Source: Capitulum mitella (taxonomy: Eukaryota > Arthropoda > Thecostraca > Pollicipedomorpha > Pollicipedidae). From it: a DNA stretch of 64,000 nt. How positions within the stretch are numbered: the stretch's first letter is position 1; every line of letters begins with the position of its first letter. Location of the stretch: assembly GCA_030062745.1 (NCBI GenBank), contig CP099840.1, forward strand, positions 18,769,382 to 18,833,381. Reading direction: 5' to 3'. The position numbers and the translations under genes were made by a program. The notes under the pieces were generated by a model. That model was not told the origin of the DNA. It did not search any database and saw nothing but the letters and a program-made list of their open reading frames with translations. Positions 33,240 through 45,143 of the stretch are shown piece by piece.

Positions 33240-35195
33240 AATTGCACATATCTGCGTCATTAAGATCATCAAAATCCAAGAGGACAAGGACTTTTTTCAG
33301 ACCTAACGGGAGCCATGCCGCCGAGGCTTCGTGGTGGAAATCGATAAGTTTTTTACTGGGAGAGCGCTTACCTAGCGAGTTCTACACCAGCAGGCCGCAG
33401 AATGGGTCTGCCGTTAGACTAAAGAGCAGGCCGAGAAGGCTTGTCCACCGACAGCACGCGACTGATGGATGCGGGTGGCATGCATTCTTTCGCCATGCCT
33501 TTTTCTTCGAAGCGGCCATGCAAGAGAGCCAAGAACATCGTCACTCCTGGTATGGCAACAAGCCTCGATCGCACCAAACTCAGAGATCGCTTTGCGGTCC
33601 ACTTCCTGTCGGCGACGGCTTCGGCCCTCGGCCACGGCTCCTCTGAACTGGCGATCAACAGAAGTTCGATCGGGCGGTCGCGTAGATCGCAGAGGAGAGC
33701 CATTGCTGAGGAAGTATGGCATGTCCGTGATTGGGGCTTTACGGCGTTCCGACTACGTGGTCATATGGCGCCCAACTTGTGGTCCACTGGGACGGCAAAC
33801 TGTTACCCGACTATGAGAAGGAAAAATGGTTCGACTCCCTGTCATTGCAACCGGTCCAGGAAGCGTTGCCAAGCTCCAATGCTTCGAAGCTCGCAAGCGG
33901 AAATGGAGCGGCGGCAGCCGACGTTTTTGTGCATTATCTGGAAAACTGGGAGGCCTCAGATAAGATCGTCGGCACGAGCCTCGACATCACCTCCAGCAAT
34001 GCTCGACAAGTGTTGAGAGCAAGCACACTTCCTCAACAGGGGCTTGGGAGCTCCTTCACTTCACTTGTCGTCATCATATCTTTCAACTAGCGGCAGAGGC
34101 CGCTTATCCACGTGCGTCTTCGGTCCGTCTTCGGGACCGGGAATCTCCTTGTTCAAGCGTTAATCCGAGCCGTAGATGACATGGCGGCGCGTTAATCCGA
34201 GCACGTTTGAGCCCGTTATGCGTGAAGACCTGTAGCCAGCAGTGGCCGAAGCGTTTCTCTCCTCCAAGTATGGTGTGTCTTTGTCTTCTGCCGTGAGAAG
34301 CTCTCCGAAATCCAGCCACGCGATGACTGTCGTGAGTTTTTGGAGCTCCCGACCATCTTCTTTGGCGGCGAGTCAAGTTCCTCTAACCAGATGCTCTCCA
34401 CTGTGCCAGATTGGTGGAGCGCATGATTACGGGATCAAGGCCTTGTCTCACGATCATTTCTCAGTGATTCTCAGCGAACTGGGAAACGCTTCGTCTCTTT
34501 GATCGTCTTTCTGTACGTCAGGGCGTCCTGCTCTCCATCGGCGGCCAAAACTCCTGCGCACGACCTGGCCTTTCTGTAGAGCGTGGTCAGCTACCGGGAT
34601 GCCGAAACCTCGAAGGCGACCTCCAGGAAGCTCGTCAATCATCTATGGTACCTCCACGAAGGTACCTGATCTGTCGAAGGCTACCGACACCCTGTCGAAG
34701 GCTACCGATCTGTCGAAGGCTACCGAAGGCTACCGACCGATCTACTGAAGACTGATCTGTCGTTCGTCGACGAGGACGTGTCGCGTGAGATGAAGCGGAG
34801 CATGGCGTGGCACTCCAAGAACAGGAGTCGGAGGGTCCAGCCCCAGCGAACGCAAGTGGGTGTCGCGACAAAGGAGGATCTCGCCAGGAAGACCATCGCG
34901 GATCTCATCACGGCAAAGTCGTTGGGAATCCCGAAGGCCTACGACATCAACACGGACTTCCCTGTCGCCGATCCCGCTGCTTGGGAGACAGCGCCTGACT
35001 TCAAGAACGCCATGGAAGTCCTGGGTGGGATCGCGGTGGTGCACGAGGTCATCGAACAAGGTGTGGTTCCAAGCGTCCAGCGGGGTACTGACGAAAAATG
35101 AAAGGCAAAAGCGGTACCTGCTGCAGAAGGTTGAATGGCACCGTTGCCACTACCCCGAGGCTGCAGCCCCGACCGTTGCGGCTGCAGTATCATTC
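33240..35195 (+). pseudogene. near full-length, frameshifted copy of an uncharacterised RNase H-like repeat protein (VHWDGK/CRHH family)
   Basis: Family blocks appear in order but in changing frames. KRAKNIVTPGMATSLDRTK...ALGHGSSELAINRSSI is about 33525-33715. LVVHWDGKLLPDYEKEKW...VGTSLDITSSN is about 33776-34005. ELLHFTCRHHIFQLAAEAAY is about 34048-34107. EIQPRDDCREFLELPTIFFG is about 34310-34370. LVNHLWYLHEGT is near 34630. A last block (TKNERQKRYLLQKVEWHRCH) ends near 35190. From memory this family is widespread in invertebrate genomes and has no established function. HWDGK, the Asp of SLDIT and CRHH resemble a hAT-like RNase H core. At least four frameshifts and stops make it dead. A short tandem of CTGTCGAAGGCTACCGA lies at about 34670-34735. 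Confidence 0.65.
34670..34735 (+). repeat. 17-bp tandem units (CTGTCGAAGGCTACCGA) inside the pseudogene
   Basis: Three to four copies of CTGTCGAAGGCTACCGA-like units, which appear to expand a short coding segment of the decayed protein. Confidence 0.7.
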
Positions 35196-35199
35196 CCAC

Positions 35200-35763
35200 C
35201 TAATCCTCACTGCTGTGGCATTCAATGACTTATGACCTGAGACGGGTCATGTAAAGTGTCTTTCGATCTGGTGTGCCACTAGAAGGACTATGATGTACGC
35301 TGTATACATATTGTGCGCATGGTTTAAAAAACTTGAGCACAAAACACATGTTCTGAACCATTTTAGACTCACGTGATCAGAACCGAATCTCCCAGGGATC
35401 ACAAGTCCATAGAAAATGAGCCTTTGTTGGGGCTAGATGGAATAATGTTCTTTGACTTTGATGGGCTCGAAATGCACGAAATCCTGTACAAATTTCACCA
35501 AAATCAAAATAATACCTAGCAAGTGGTCTTATGTCCCTTACTGCATGGACCAGCGGCATTCAGCCGTTTTGTGACAGTGGTTAAAACGATCGGATCAGGG
35601 CCGTCGTTCGCACGCATGATTTCTTCCCAGAGGAGTATCATTTATGAGAAAGCACCCTGGAAAGGTCGTCATAGTAATTCATCCATGATATTGGGGCCAC
35701 CATTATATGGATACACACATACACGCGCGCACGCACCACACTCTCACTCTAAAAAAACTTCTG

Positions 35764-35764
<1 letters not shown>
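35200..35764. other. non-coding stretch
   Basis: Nothing recognised. Confidence 0.35.

Positions 35765-35811
<47 letters not shown>
35765..35811. repeat. (AT)n microsatellite
   Basis: About 47 bases of AT followed by TATATTC. ORFs over it are artefacts. Confidence 0.95.
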
Positions 35812-35814
<3 letters not shown>

Positions 35815-35818
<4 letters not shown>

Positions 35819-35948
35819 TCGGTGGAATTACTCGCAAATTCCACCGAAACTTGGAGGACGAGAACAAGCAAAGAAGGTGCGTGGCATGACGTTCTCCGTG
35901 TTGAATTTCACCCGCTTCATTCTGCGCCATTTTCATAAACGTCCTGAA
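35815..35948 (-). repeat. short dispersed repeat, inverted relative to 38765-38890
   Basis: Reverse complement of 38765-38890 (shared words CTCGCGAATYCCACCGA-like, GAGAACGAGAACT-like, TTCATTCTGC and CATAAACGT). Contains a hairpin: TCGGTGGAATT (35819-35829) pairs with AATTCCACCGA (35837-35847) across a 7-nt loop. It is bracketed by AT microsatellites in both copies. Confidence 0.6.
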
Positions 35949-35959
35949 TATATATATGC

Positions 35960-35990
<31 letters not shown>

Positions 35991-36031
35991 CGCATATATA
36001 TGTATGTATATATATATATATATATATATAT
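35948..36031. repeat. interrupted (AT)n microsatellite
   Basis: An AT run broken by GCAT, GTAT and CGCAT words. Confidence 0.9.
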
Positions 36032-37004
36032 GCGACAAGATGCGTGTAGCGCCCTCGTTTACACTCAAGCTATCCCGTATTGCTCGAAATCTGATCTGCA
36101 AAGGATGTAAACATGACGCCATAGGTCAATTACCTGACATGACGTCGGCCTGAAATCCTCGGTCAAAACGTCAGATGAATAAGACTTGTCGTATTCCACG
36201 TTTTAACGTCCAAACAAACATCCTTTTCCCGTTTCATTCGAAAAGTTGTACGGAATGGCCTGTACGGGCACAGAAAATGTCCAACGTTGACCTTTTTGAC
36301 CCCATTTGACCTTGAAGATATTAACCTAGGGTCATGAAAATTGCACACAATATAAATCATTATAGTACCACCCTGGCCATACAATTTCATGTCTCTAGCT
36401 CTTTTCATTTCCGAGATCAGAGGGGGACACCATTGTGCGCCCCTTCCAGTGCGCGTTAGCGCGAAACTCCCTTCCACTGCGCGGGTGAAGGGGAAGTCTG
36501 TGTGGCCTAATATGATAAAGGACACGTATGGCTTGGAATACAAACATTTTTTTTTTGCAGATAAATAAAGTAGGTTCAGCCGTGGGAGGGGAGCAGGATA
36601 TAGCAATAAGCCGACATATTTGCTGAAATGCAGTCATGTCATGAGCCAGTGTTATGGGGAAAAGGTATGCTTCAGCTATGTTGCACATCATAAATGCCAG
36701 CCTGCAGTTTGCATGTGCTGTGAAGTAGTTATGGGTCATTCGCAAATTATTAGACCTGTTTCTGGTTTGCAGTGCGATGGCATGGTTATGAGCCTTCCAT
36801 ACAGGTTATGTTATACCTATATTTCTGGGTGGGTCAACAGTAAGATTTTGTCTGAGCAATTACAGTGAGGGAAAACAATCGTAATAGTGGTTGGTAACTG
36901 AAGTGCAATACTGGTATATCCTACTTACGATTTCAGCCGAAAAAGCTTGAAACATACATCACTTTCCCCGAAACAAATTGCGTCGGCACTGCGGTATTCT
37001 AGGC
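36032..37004. other. non-coding stretch
   Basis: Contains clustered TGACC half-sites (36290-36315). No gene or structured repeat recognised. Confidence 0.4.
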
Positions 37005-37666
37005 GTAGGCTTCCCACTTCTCATAACTAAAAAACATCCTCATAGTTACCGAACCATATGGGTACCAAAAGATGCACATTAGAAAAAATAGGTCAGTTGC
37101 AGGCATTTAGTGTCTTGTCACCATCACTACCTCCTCAAAATAATCTCTTGAAGTGATTCACCCATCCACCTACCTACGGCCTCAACATCCAGCACGAGTC
37201 CGAAGCACGGAGCATGTCCGCGAGACAGATCAAGACCAACTTCTAAGCGTTGACGGTTGACAAACGTACCGTGAAATATGACGTCAATGAAAGACGTGAC
37301 CGTCTCGAAACTCGAAATAAGCGGAGACGGTATAGGAACGGGACAGGGAGATGGACTGGGACTAAACAAGGACACACATGAGTGCTTGGGAGGGAACAAG
37401 GACAGACAAGGAAACTGCGACAGTACAGAGGTATGGAAGACCAGAATGAGGTTAGGAGAGAGATGGAAACGGAACGGAACGGAACGGGCGTGGAAATGTA
37501 TTAGGACAAGGTGGCGAAAAGGGACTGGGCTTGGAAAGGGACAAGCAAGGGAATGGGGACGGGACAGGGACAAATTAGGGGGATGAGGTTATCAACTGGT
37601 GTTTGAATGAGCCGAATCGTGCGATTGGTTCTCGAGATAAGCGGGGTCGGGGTGTTAAAGGTCCCC
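37005..37666 (+). repeat. composite repeat, block A copy 2
   Basis: Direct copy of 29968-30628 (see there), highly similar throughout, including the degenerate GGGACAGGGA purine array. Confidence 0.8.
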
Positions 37667-38628
37667 CAGTCTGTGGAAGGTGATGAAATACCCCAGTCAA
37701 TGTCGGGATAACGGTCCCGTTCAATATCCCATCACTGCGCTAGTTCCGTTTCAGTCCGTATTTGCTTCTATCCCATGGTCCTTGTTCCGGCCCTCTCTGC
37801 CCGTCCCCTCCCAGTCACATCCCTATCTATTCCTTGTTCCTGTCTCGTTACAGTCCCCCTTTCTCGGTCTTATTTCATATTGTTCCCCTGCGAAATAGGG
37901 TCGGGAGAAGGAGAGGCAGAAAGGGGGAACAAGGATCATGGGATAAAACCAAATATGGACTGAAATGGGACTGGCGCAATGATGGGATATTGGACGGGAC
38001 AGTTAACCCGGCACTGACTGAGATATTTCCTCACCTTCCAACGAATGGGGGAAGGGGTGTCCGGACAAAATGACGAAATACAAAAATGGCAAATGCCTTT
38101 TTGGCGAATGCCGGATGGCGAACGCCGAATGGCGACATGGAAAAAGACGACACGTTAAAATGGCAACTGGAGAAATGACGAACGGCGAAATGGCTACATC
38201 TTAAAATGGCGACATGCCAAAACGGCGAATGGCCAAATGACGAACGGCCAAAAGGCGACAAGTAAGAAATGCGGCATGCCAAAACGACGAGCGGCAAAAT
38301 GGCGGCACGTAAAAAAGCGACATGCCAGGGTGGCGGATAAGATGGCGAGTTGTTAAATGACAAACGGCAAAATGGCTACATGTAAAGAGGCGACATGCCA
38401 AAATGGCGCAAGAACAAATGTGAATGGCAAAATGACGACATTTCTTAGTATAAATTATACTTGAATGGCTTAGCTAGATGGGTTTGGGCTCAGATTGTCA
38501 ATCAGACCTTGTAGCCTGTACCTTCAACCCATCTTCCAGTGGTGCAACTCATTGACGGACGGTCTTCGTTGTGGAAAGCCTGGAGGGGCTGTTACTCGTA
38601 GTAGGTATTGGCAGTGCGTAAAGATGCA

Positions 38629-38631
<3 letters not shown>
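37591..38631 (+). repeat. composite repeat, block C (inverted copy of 31371-32412)
   Basis: The 1.04-kb block matches the reverse complement of 31371-32412 nearly end to end: the terminal inverted-repeat-like end, a purine/pyrimidine array, the AAATGGCG array (about 38060-38440) and the distal unique 190 bases ending AGATGCACTG. Similarity is high, around nine in ten bases by eye. Confidence 0.8.
38060..38440 (+). repeat. degenerate AAATGGCGACATG array, third copy
   Basis: Units as at 30636-30930, part of block C. Confidence 0.8.
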
Positions 38632-38696
<65 letters not shown>

Positions 38697-38760
38697 CGTG
38701 TGTGTACACATATATATATATATATATATATATTATGTATGTATATATGTTTATATATAT
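38632..38760. repeat. compound (AT)n(GT)n(AT)n microsatellite
   Basis: An AT run to about 38672, a GT run to about 38704, then AT with GTATGTAT interruptions. It interrupts or abuts block C exactly at its end. Confidence 0.95.
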
Positions 38761-38764
38761 TCAT

Positions 38765-38972
38765 AACGTTTATGAAAAGGGTGCAGAATGAAGCGGGTTA
38801 AATTCAAGCACGGAGGACGTCATGCTACGCACCTTCTTTGTGAGTTCTCGTTCTCCAAGTCTCGGTGGGATTCGCGAGTAATTCCGCTGAGGTTCCCCGC
38901 GGTCCTACCGTAACGAACGCTTCAGCGATAAATTTTTTATGTGTTATTCAGCTTTCAAAGGAAGCTGAATAA
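38765..38972 (+). repeat. short dispersed repeat with terminal hairpin
   Basis: The first 125 bases pair with 35815-35948 (inverted). The part from GGTGGGATTCGCGAGTAATTCC onward recurs at about 39608-39710. It ends with a hairpin, TTATTCAGCTT (38944-38954) against AAGCTGAATAA (38962-38972). Confidence 0.6.
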
Positions 38973-39099
38973 GCACGGCGGGAAGCGGAGTGAGGTGGTC
39001 TCAGCCTTTGTCCCGCGTTCGCGGAATTGCCCCCCCCCCCATCCATTTTCATTAAAATAGGCCCATACTTCGAGGGAAGAGGTTTGAAATCAAACTAAT

Positions 39100-39400
39100 A
39101 TTCCGCAGAAACAGTCTTGAATTTGACTCAGCTCGGCTTTCCAAAATTGAACTGATTCCGATTCCGACTCAAAATGGTTTTAGTGCATTCTAGAATCGAT
39201 GCCACTAATATCCATTTGATGGCAGTAAGCCATTGTAATTGATTCTGACTGTGATTCCGTAGGCAACCGTTTCATTCAACTCCGACTCTCATCTCGCATG
39301 ACTTCTCACGTAAATATACTTATGAATGGAATCTATTTCGATTCTGACTCTGGCCAGAACGATGCGGGGTCGATTCTGATTCTAATGGAATCGAGCACAA
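39100..39400. repeat. degenerate GATTC/GACTC-rich stretch
   Basis: Many GATTCTGATTC, GATTCCGATTCCGACTC and TCGATTCTGACT words with no fixed period. It looks like a degenerate short-period array similar in spirit to those of the composite elements. Confidence 0.5.
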
Positions 39401-39554
39401 ATCTGGTCATACGACGCATTCTTTGATAAGGTTTCTGGACCGTCAAACATGCACGACTGGCACTGATTTTTCAAGCGCAAAATCGAGTTGTTCCCTTGAA
39501 AGTATACCGCTGTTTATTGTAGGGAGCCAAAGTTGTACGCGGAACATCGATGAC

Positions 39555-39715
39555 GACGACTGCAAGATGCCGCCCACCTACTTTGCTCGTTCTGGTGTTC
39601 TGAATTTTGGTGGAATCTGCGAGTAATTCCATTGAGGTTCCCCGCGTGTTACCGTAACGAACGCCTCAGCGATGTGTTTTTCAGGTGTTACTGAGCTTCC
39701 AAAGGAAGCTTGGCA
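39555..39715 (+). repeat. third copy of the short dispersed repeat
   Basis: Shares TGCGAGTAATTCC, TGAGGTTCCCCGCG and CCGTAACGAACGC, and an AAAGGAAGCT end, with 38840-38965. Confidence 0.6.
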
Positions 39716-42261
39716 TAATTATCCAAAATTAATAAAAATAAGACATGGAGAACTGACTAAAAGGCTGCATAAAAACTGCCGAAAGTTGTTCCATTGACGC
39801 TGCATACGTGAACCTGCACAGCAGAAAATGCACCACTGAAGTATACACCAATCTTAGGTAGACGCTGCATGTTGGTGCTACATCCACTAAGTGCGTGCAC
39901 GCACTATGGACGAGCATAGTGCATAGTTCATCTCGAGCATTAGTAATGTTCGGATGCAAGATTTAATGCTACCATAAGCCAGGGATATCGCTTTAGTAAA
40001 GATGGCCTGAACGCCAAGACCGAAGTTTACTTTTCTGTATTTTAAATGTCATTTTACCCAGTTATTCATGGGAAGTTGACCAGCTGCTGAAGTACTCAGC
40101 CACCTTGCACCTGCTGGGTGACGTCATGCTCAATAATTCCGCTACCAAAGGACCGATTCAGCTAATTCAAACGACAGTCCGTCGCCGTCGATAATGCAAA
40201 CCCAGTTATGTGGCATTCTGGACTTCGGGATTACATCGTAGGTCAAAGGTCACATCAGAGATCAATGTCGGACCAATTTGCGGCGTGCTCGTTTTCGTTT
40301 TGCATACAAATAGGAAATTACTAGCATCTTAAGGCTGAAATGTAAAAGTGTTTGCATAAGATGCTAGTACACGTCTATCTAAGGAAAATAGTTGCACGCT
40401 TGAACCTAGTTAATGCGGTGTTTGTAGTCCAATTGCACGTTGGTTTTAACCCGCGCCGACTGCGGGTCGGCGCCATGTTTCCCGACGGGGGGGTTGACCG
40501 TCCTCCTCTAACTCTCGAACGGTTGGTCGCGCGATAAAAATAAGCACCCCATTGGAAAGCTCGTGGCGCGTAGAGCTCGAAACTGACATCGGTTTTTAGT
40601 TTTGGATAATATGTAAGCCATTTACGCCCTAAATATTTTTTCTCTTAGCCGCCTGTAGAGACCGAGAAATGGCCTGGATCTCAAGGGCTGTAACTAAAAG
40701 GTCTAGATAAAAACACCAGATGATGAATAAAAGTCCCCAGCTGCCGATGCATGTTCAGTTTCTCTGATTTTTTTAATGTCTACGCGGAAACGTTGAGTTA
40801 AACACACGGTGATTTTCGCACCGCTGCATGGCGGGCGCCGCCGACGAAGACAGTATGAAATTAACGGGAACTAATTTTAGCGCTCTTTTATTTTCGCGGA
40901 ATGTTTCACTCCAAGTGTGGTTTCTTGAGCCAAGTGGTTCTTGGGATGATTTCTCATGCTGAAATCGTGGTAAAACTCGTAGTTATCAGTCTACACAGTT
41001 GGTGGAGCTTGATTCGTGAAACTCTGTTTATTTCCGAAATAAGCGATTTTTTGCATCTTTTTGAACTTTTTAGTATTAATCGCAACTGTGCGAGCCAGTT
41101 CTGCCATTTCCAACCCGATCTGAGTCATTCATCTCCGATTTTGATGACAGTGCATTTTGACTCAAAACAGTTATTGGTAGCCTGACCTCAGGTTAGTGGT
41201 CGGTGGTCATTGAAACGTTGCCCATTGGCGGAAACTGGATGTCTGGACCTCCCCACACTCAAATCGTTTTAAAACATTCCGTGGGTTTTCGAAAAAGCGA
41301 CGACTTACATTGAAAATGGGCTTGACCTTCGGTCAATGGCCCGCACATTTCCGAAAAATCCGAGATAGCAGATTTGTTGCATTTATCAAGGTCCCCAGAC
41401 CTAGAAAGTTTTATTGTGATAACTTGTTTTGCGAAAAAGTTACAGAGCACTAAACTTTTTTGGTCATAGGTCCACTTGACCTGACCTAGGTCAGACACCT
41501 TCCTTGGTCTGGCCTCAAAAATTGTATACAGCGTGTAAGAATGATCAAGCAAAAGGTGCACAAAGTTTCGTGGCGCTGCGTTTGTTCGTTCTCTTGCAGG
41601 CTCGGAAAAACCTTAGAGGGGGCGGTCAACCGCTCCCGCCCCAGTCGGGGTGGATTCAGTAAGCCTGTCCACAATGTCGCATGAAATTCGACATGCACCT
41701 GAAAACTACATTACATGCCTCTAAATGCTCGTGTTTCCGCTGAAGTTGTTGAAATGGCTGTTGCATTTTTCGTGTCATGGTTTGATAAGATAAATTGACA
41801 CTATATTTGAAAAGTCACAGTTATATCAATCTAACCACAGACGCAGCCAAGGGGGTCTGGGGGCCCGGTCCCCGCCCCCCCCCCCCGGCCCGCTTTTTTG
41901 GAAAACCATTGCGCATCGTCTTCCCGGTAGGCGGTTTTCGTATGATTTCTGTTCACACTGAGCTCCCTCCCCCCACTTTAAGGAAATCCTCAGACTGCGC
42001 CCCTCAATCTAACGTATTGTGGCCCTGTGTGAGATGAGTGGTCTACATTGACCTATCACATTATATCGCACACTACTCGCCGTCAGCCATCTCGTATGAC
42101 GAGTATAAATGTCAAGCAAATTTGAAAAATACGGCAGACTGATAAAACATCACCTCGTTCTGGCGTGGTATTTATTGACATCACCTTCAATGTACTACAA
42201 AGAAAAGATGCAGAATTGCGTGCAGTTGATGACCAAGAGGAGCTGGACATTTGATGGCTGT
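39716..42261. other. long stretch without a gene
   Basis: 40446-40485 is self-complementary (GCGCCGACTGCGGGTCGGCGCC). 41690-41820 resembles the 160-bp unit of 19690-20175. 41840-41890 has G/C homopolymers like the repeat ends at 5010 and 47765. No coding region supported. Confidence 0.4.
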
Positions 42262-42475
42262 GCGCCGTTTTGGTCACAGAGCTATGTGGCAGAAAAAGAG
42301 GGGACTGACCCCCGCCCCCGCCCCCGCCATGCCCTATGCGCCGTTTTGGTCGCAGTTATGTGGTAAAAAGAGGGGGCTGACGCCCTATCCGGCCTTGTCC
42401 TGCCCTATGCGCCGTTTTGTTCACTAAGTTATAGGGCAGAAAAAGAGGGGCTGACTCCCGCCCCCGTCCGGCCCA
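42262..42475 (+). repeat. about 70-76-bp tandem repeat, three copies
   Basis: Units begin GCGCCGTTTTG at 42262, 42338 and 42409. Each holds an AGAAAAAGAGGGG(A)CTGAC-like word and a CCCGCCCCCG run. Indels differ between units. Confidence 0.8.
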
Positions 42476-42479
42476 GCAA

Positions 42480-44099
42480 ATTGTGGGTCCATTACGTGTT
42501 GAAAATTTACAAAGTTGTTGCAATGTTATAAATACGTGATTTCGGCATTTAGCTGCACGTAGTGGTTGCCATTCGATTTTCTCAACAAGGTTTTTGATCT
42601 CCCACATACTAAGAAATTTTGCAATGATACCAATCTGAGTCCGTCCAATTGGGCGTTCCAGCGATTTTTTCGAAACGGAAACAAGTAATGTTCCACCTAA
42701 ACATCTTCTTTGAACCGAAAGGTTAAGTTGCAGCCTGCAGTGTTAGAATCCAGTCTGCAATATACGTTATGTCTCAAAACTCAACGCTTACGGACGTTCG
42801 TAACGATTTCCCGCGGCTATCCCGCGTGCCCTACTTGCAGGTGTTGGGGATTGTTGGGAGCGGGCGCTTGCGTTCATTGGTCTGCGCCGTTTCGCATCGC
42901 GTCATTTCTGTGGATAGCGGCGGAATTAGTCTTTAGGTGATTGCATTTTTCGGAGCTTCTTGATAATTTTCGGAAAAAAGGTAGAGAACACTGTAGCGAT
43001 GACATGTTTCAGAGCAGCCAAATCTGACATAAGTAGGCAATGTAATATAAATAGCCAAAATATAAATAGTTTAATTTACATTATGATAAAGTTGACCAAA
43101 GGCTAAAATCAAAAGATAATGTTCAACAGTTTTCGAAATATTTCTCCTGGTGTCAATTTAACCAGAACTGTTGCGTTGCGAACTGCAGTTTAGCTCGGTA
43201 AAATAAAACTGATAATGTCGTATAATGATAACTCATTTATCGTGAACTGTCTGCTCTGTGCCCTTGTACCTCCTCACGAAAAACCCGAGACGGGTTTGAA
43301 ACCGGTCGTGAATAAACACTAACCTAATCGCCTCACGATCCTGCTAAACGTCCAAGGATTACAACCCATAATTTTGCGACATTCAGTTTACAGGCTACAT
43401 TACTTACTTCTTCATGCGTCGAACCTTTGTTTTAAGCTAGCGTGGTCCATTTATGAAGATTCGAGCAAGTTGGAACATTTCATGTAGAGGGGTATCTGTC
43501 GCTAAGAAGGGCGTTCAGTCACATGTGCTACAGTTTCATTAGCTGCCTAGTTATCCAACGGCCAAAGGCTCCTCAAAAGTACTGTTTCCCCCAAAAGAAC
43601 CTGCGTCAGGACATTCAGGACTTTACAAAAAGATAGACTACGACCGAACCGCATGTAAACAGCAATGTTCTGGAAGAGCATTGGTCACGAAGGAGCGCCC
43701 TACGCACTGCTGTAAATTGCATTACGAAGGTCTAGTGGCATTGCGCGTGTCATTGCTAAGGATTAGGGGTAAAACGGGTTATCTGTTTCCAGGAGGCATG
43801 ATGTCCTACAAACGGAAGATGGTGATGCTTGCATTGAGTAGGCAATGTAATATAATGTAAAAGGGTATCATGTAGTGACAATGTGGCCATGTGGCGCTTA
43901 ATCCAGTTCACCACAATTTTCAGCATCGTCATCATCTTCCCAATCCTTAAAAAAAAACATGGAAACATGATTTCTCATGCTAGCAGACACCATTTACAAG
44001 TGGCATATGTCGTCCGCATCGAAGCGTGCTGGATACCACGTAATTAATTTCTCATTCTCAATAAGTGTATTTGCGCCGATCTAAACTGTGGATGCCAGG
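42480..44099. other. stretch without a gene; retroelement-like tail at 43277-43318
   Basis: 43277-43318 reads CACGAAAAACCCGAGACGGG, TTTGAAACCGGTCG, TGAATAAACACT, the form of a LINE/Penelope 3' end with its AATAAA. The word GTAGGCAATGTAATATA occurs near 43034 and 43840. Nothing else recognised. Confidence 0.35.
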
Positions 44100-44160
44100 T
44101 TAACCCTGTTCCCCGAGGGCTAGACGGTATGGCCGATTCTAAATACCGTTAAATCATTCG
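44100..44160 (+). repeat. piggyBac-like family end, solo fragment
   Basis: TTAA followed by CCCTGTTCCCCGAGGGCTAG and ACGGTATGGCCGATTC, matching 20508-20555 closely. No second end found. Confidence 0.5.
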
Positions 44161-45143
44161 TCACTAATGAAATTAAAGTTTGATGCTTTAACGGCATTTC
44201 GCTATATTAGCGCATATCTATAGTAGGCTGCCATGGTTCCTAAGAGAAAGAAGACATGCAAACGAAACGAAAACCAGTGTGTTGCTGGTAATTAGAGCTG
44301 TTGTTGAGACCAAAAACATGCTTGTAATACCACAACCGATTTTCTAGGTCCGGTCAAAGTAGTCGTCTTCCAAAAACGCACTTGAGTGTGCGCATGTCGT
44401 AATGCGAAGGCTGATGTGTGCCTACTGCATACAGATGGTGCTAAATAGCATCCATTGCGTATTCTAGGTCCCAGAAATACACTGAACTGCACAGCAAAAT
44501 AAATATACGTAAACTTCAAAATCTAGCTTCGAGGTGCGGCAACCGCCATGCCTGGGCTGCGACGGAAACATGAGCTTCAGCGAATTCAGCCGCTGCATGT
44601 GGCGACGTTGTCAAGCAGCACTTGTTTACAGCATCTTCCGTAGCTGCTCGGTATGCTCGGGAGATACATGCCGATAGTGCTGTTCTAAAAATGGTACTTC
44701 TGGAATTGCAGTGCATGCCCCTGCATTGGGTCGCTGTATCTCACTGAGTTACAAGAGTTAACAATAGGAGCACTATAAACATTCTGCAGATAGACGTAGT
44801 TGAAAGTGGTAAACCCTCTTCTACCGATAATCTGTCACGACGGTGTGCGTTAAGAATAATTAGCTGTGATTGTCTTACCATCAAGTCTTAGTAAACATTT
44901 TCGGCCTCAATTACATCGCATCTGCAGAACTAAGAAAGCCTTTATATTTCAAATTGCATTTCCACTGAATTTGTCTTAGTGCTTATTCTGGTTTCCAGGG
45001 CAATCCAGGGTTTCCATTTTATGTGTTTTACGACATCCTTGTTGGTGCCTGAAGGTCGCTAACCGTATCTGAAAAGCCAAATTCCAATGCAGTTCTTTAA
45101 TGTGTTCAAGGTCATCTCATCATTCATTTCGCTTGTCCAGGTT
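44161..45143. other. non-coding stretch
   Basis: Nothing recognised. The 44516-44716 minus ORF has no signature. Confidence 0.35.

Noticed and set aside
33441-34016. 191-codon ORF treated as an intact gene
   Set aside because: Only its first part matches the repeat family; the family continues in other frames, so the ORF end is fortuitous and the locus is a pseudogene.
35523-36110. 195-codon ORF, one of the longest in the window
   Set aside because: Much of it is Tyr-Ile from AT microsatellites; the rest has no signature.
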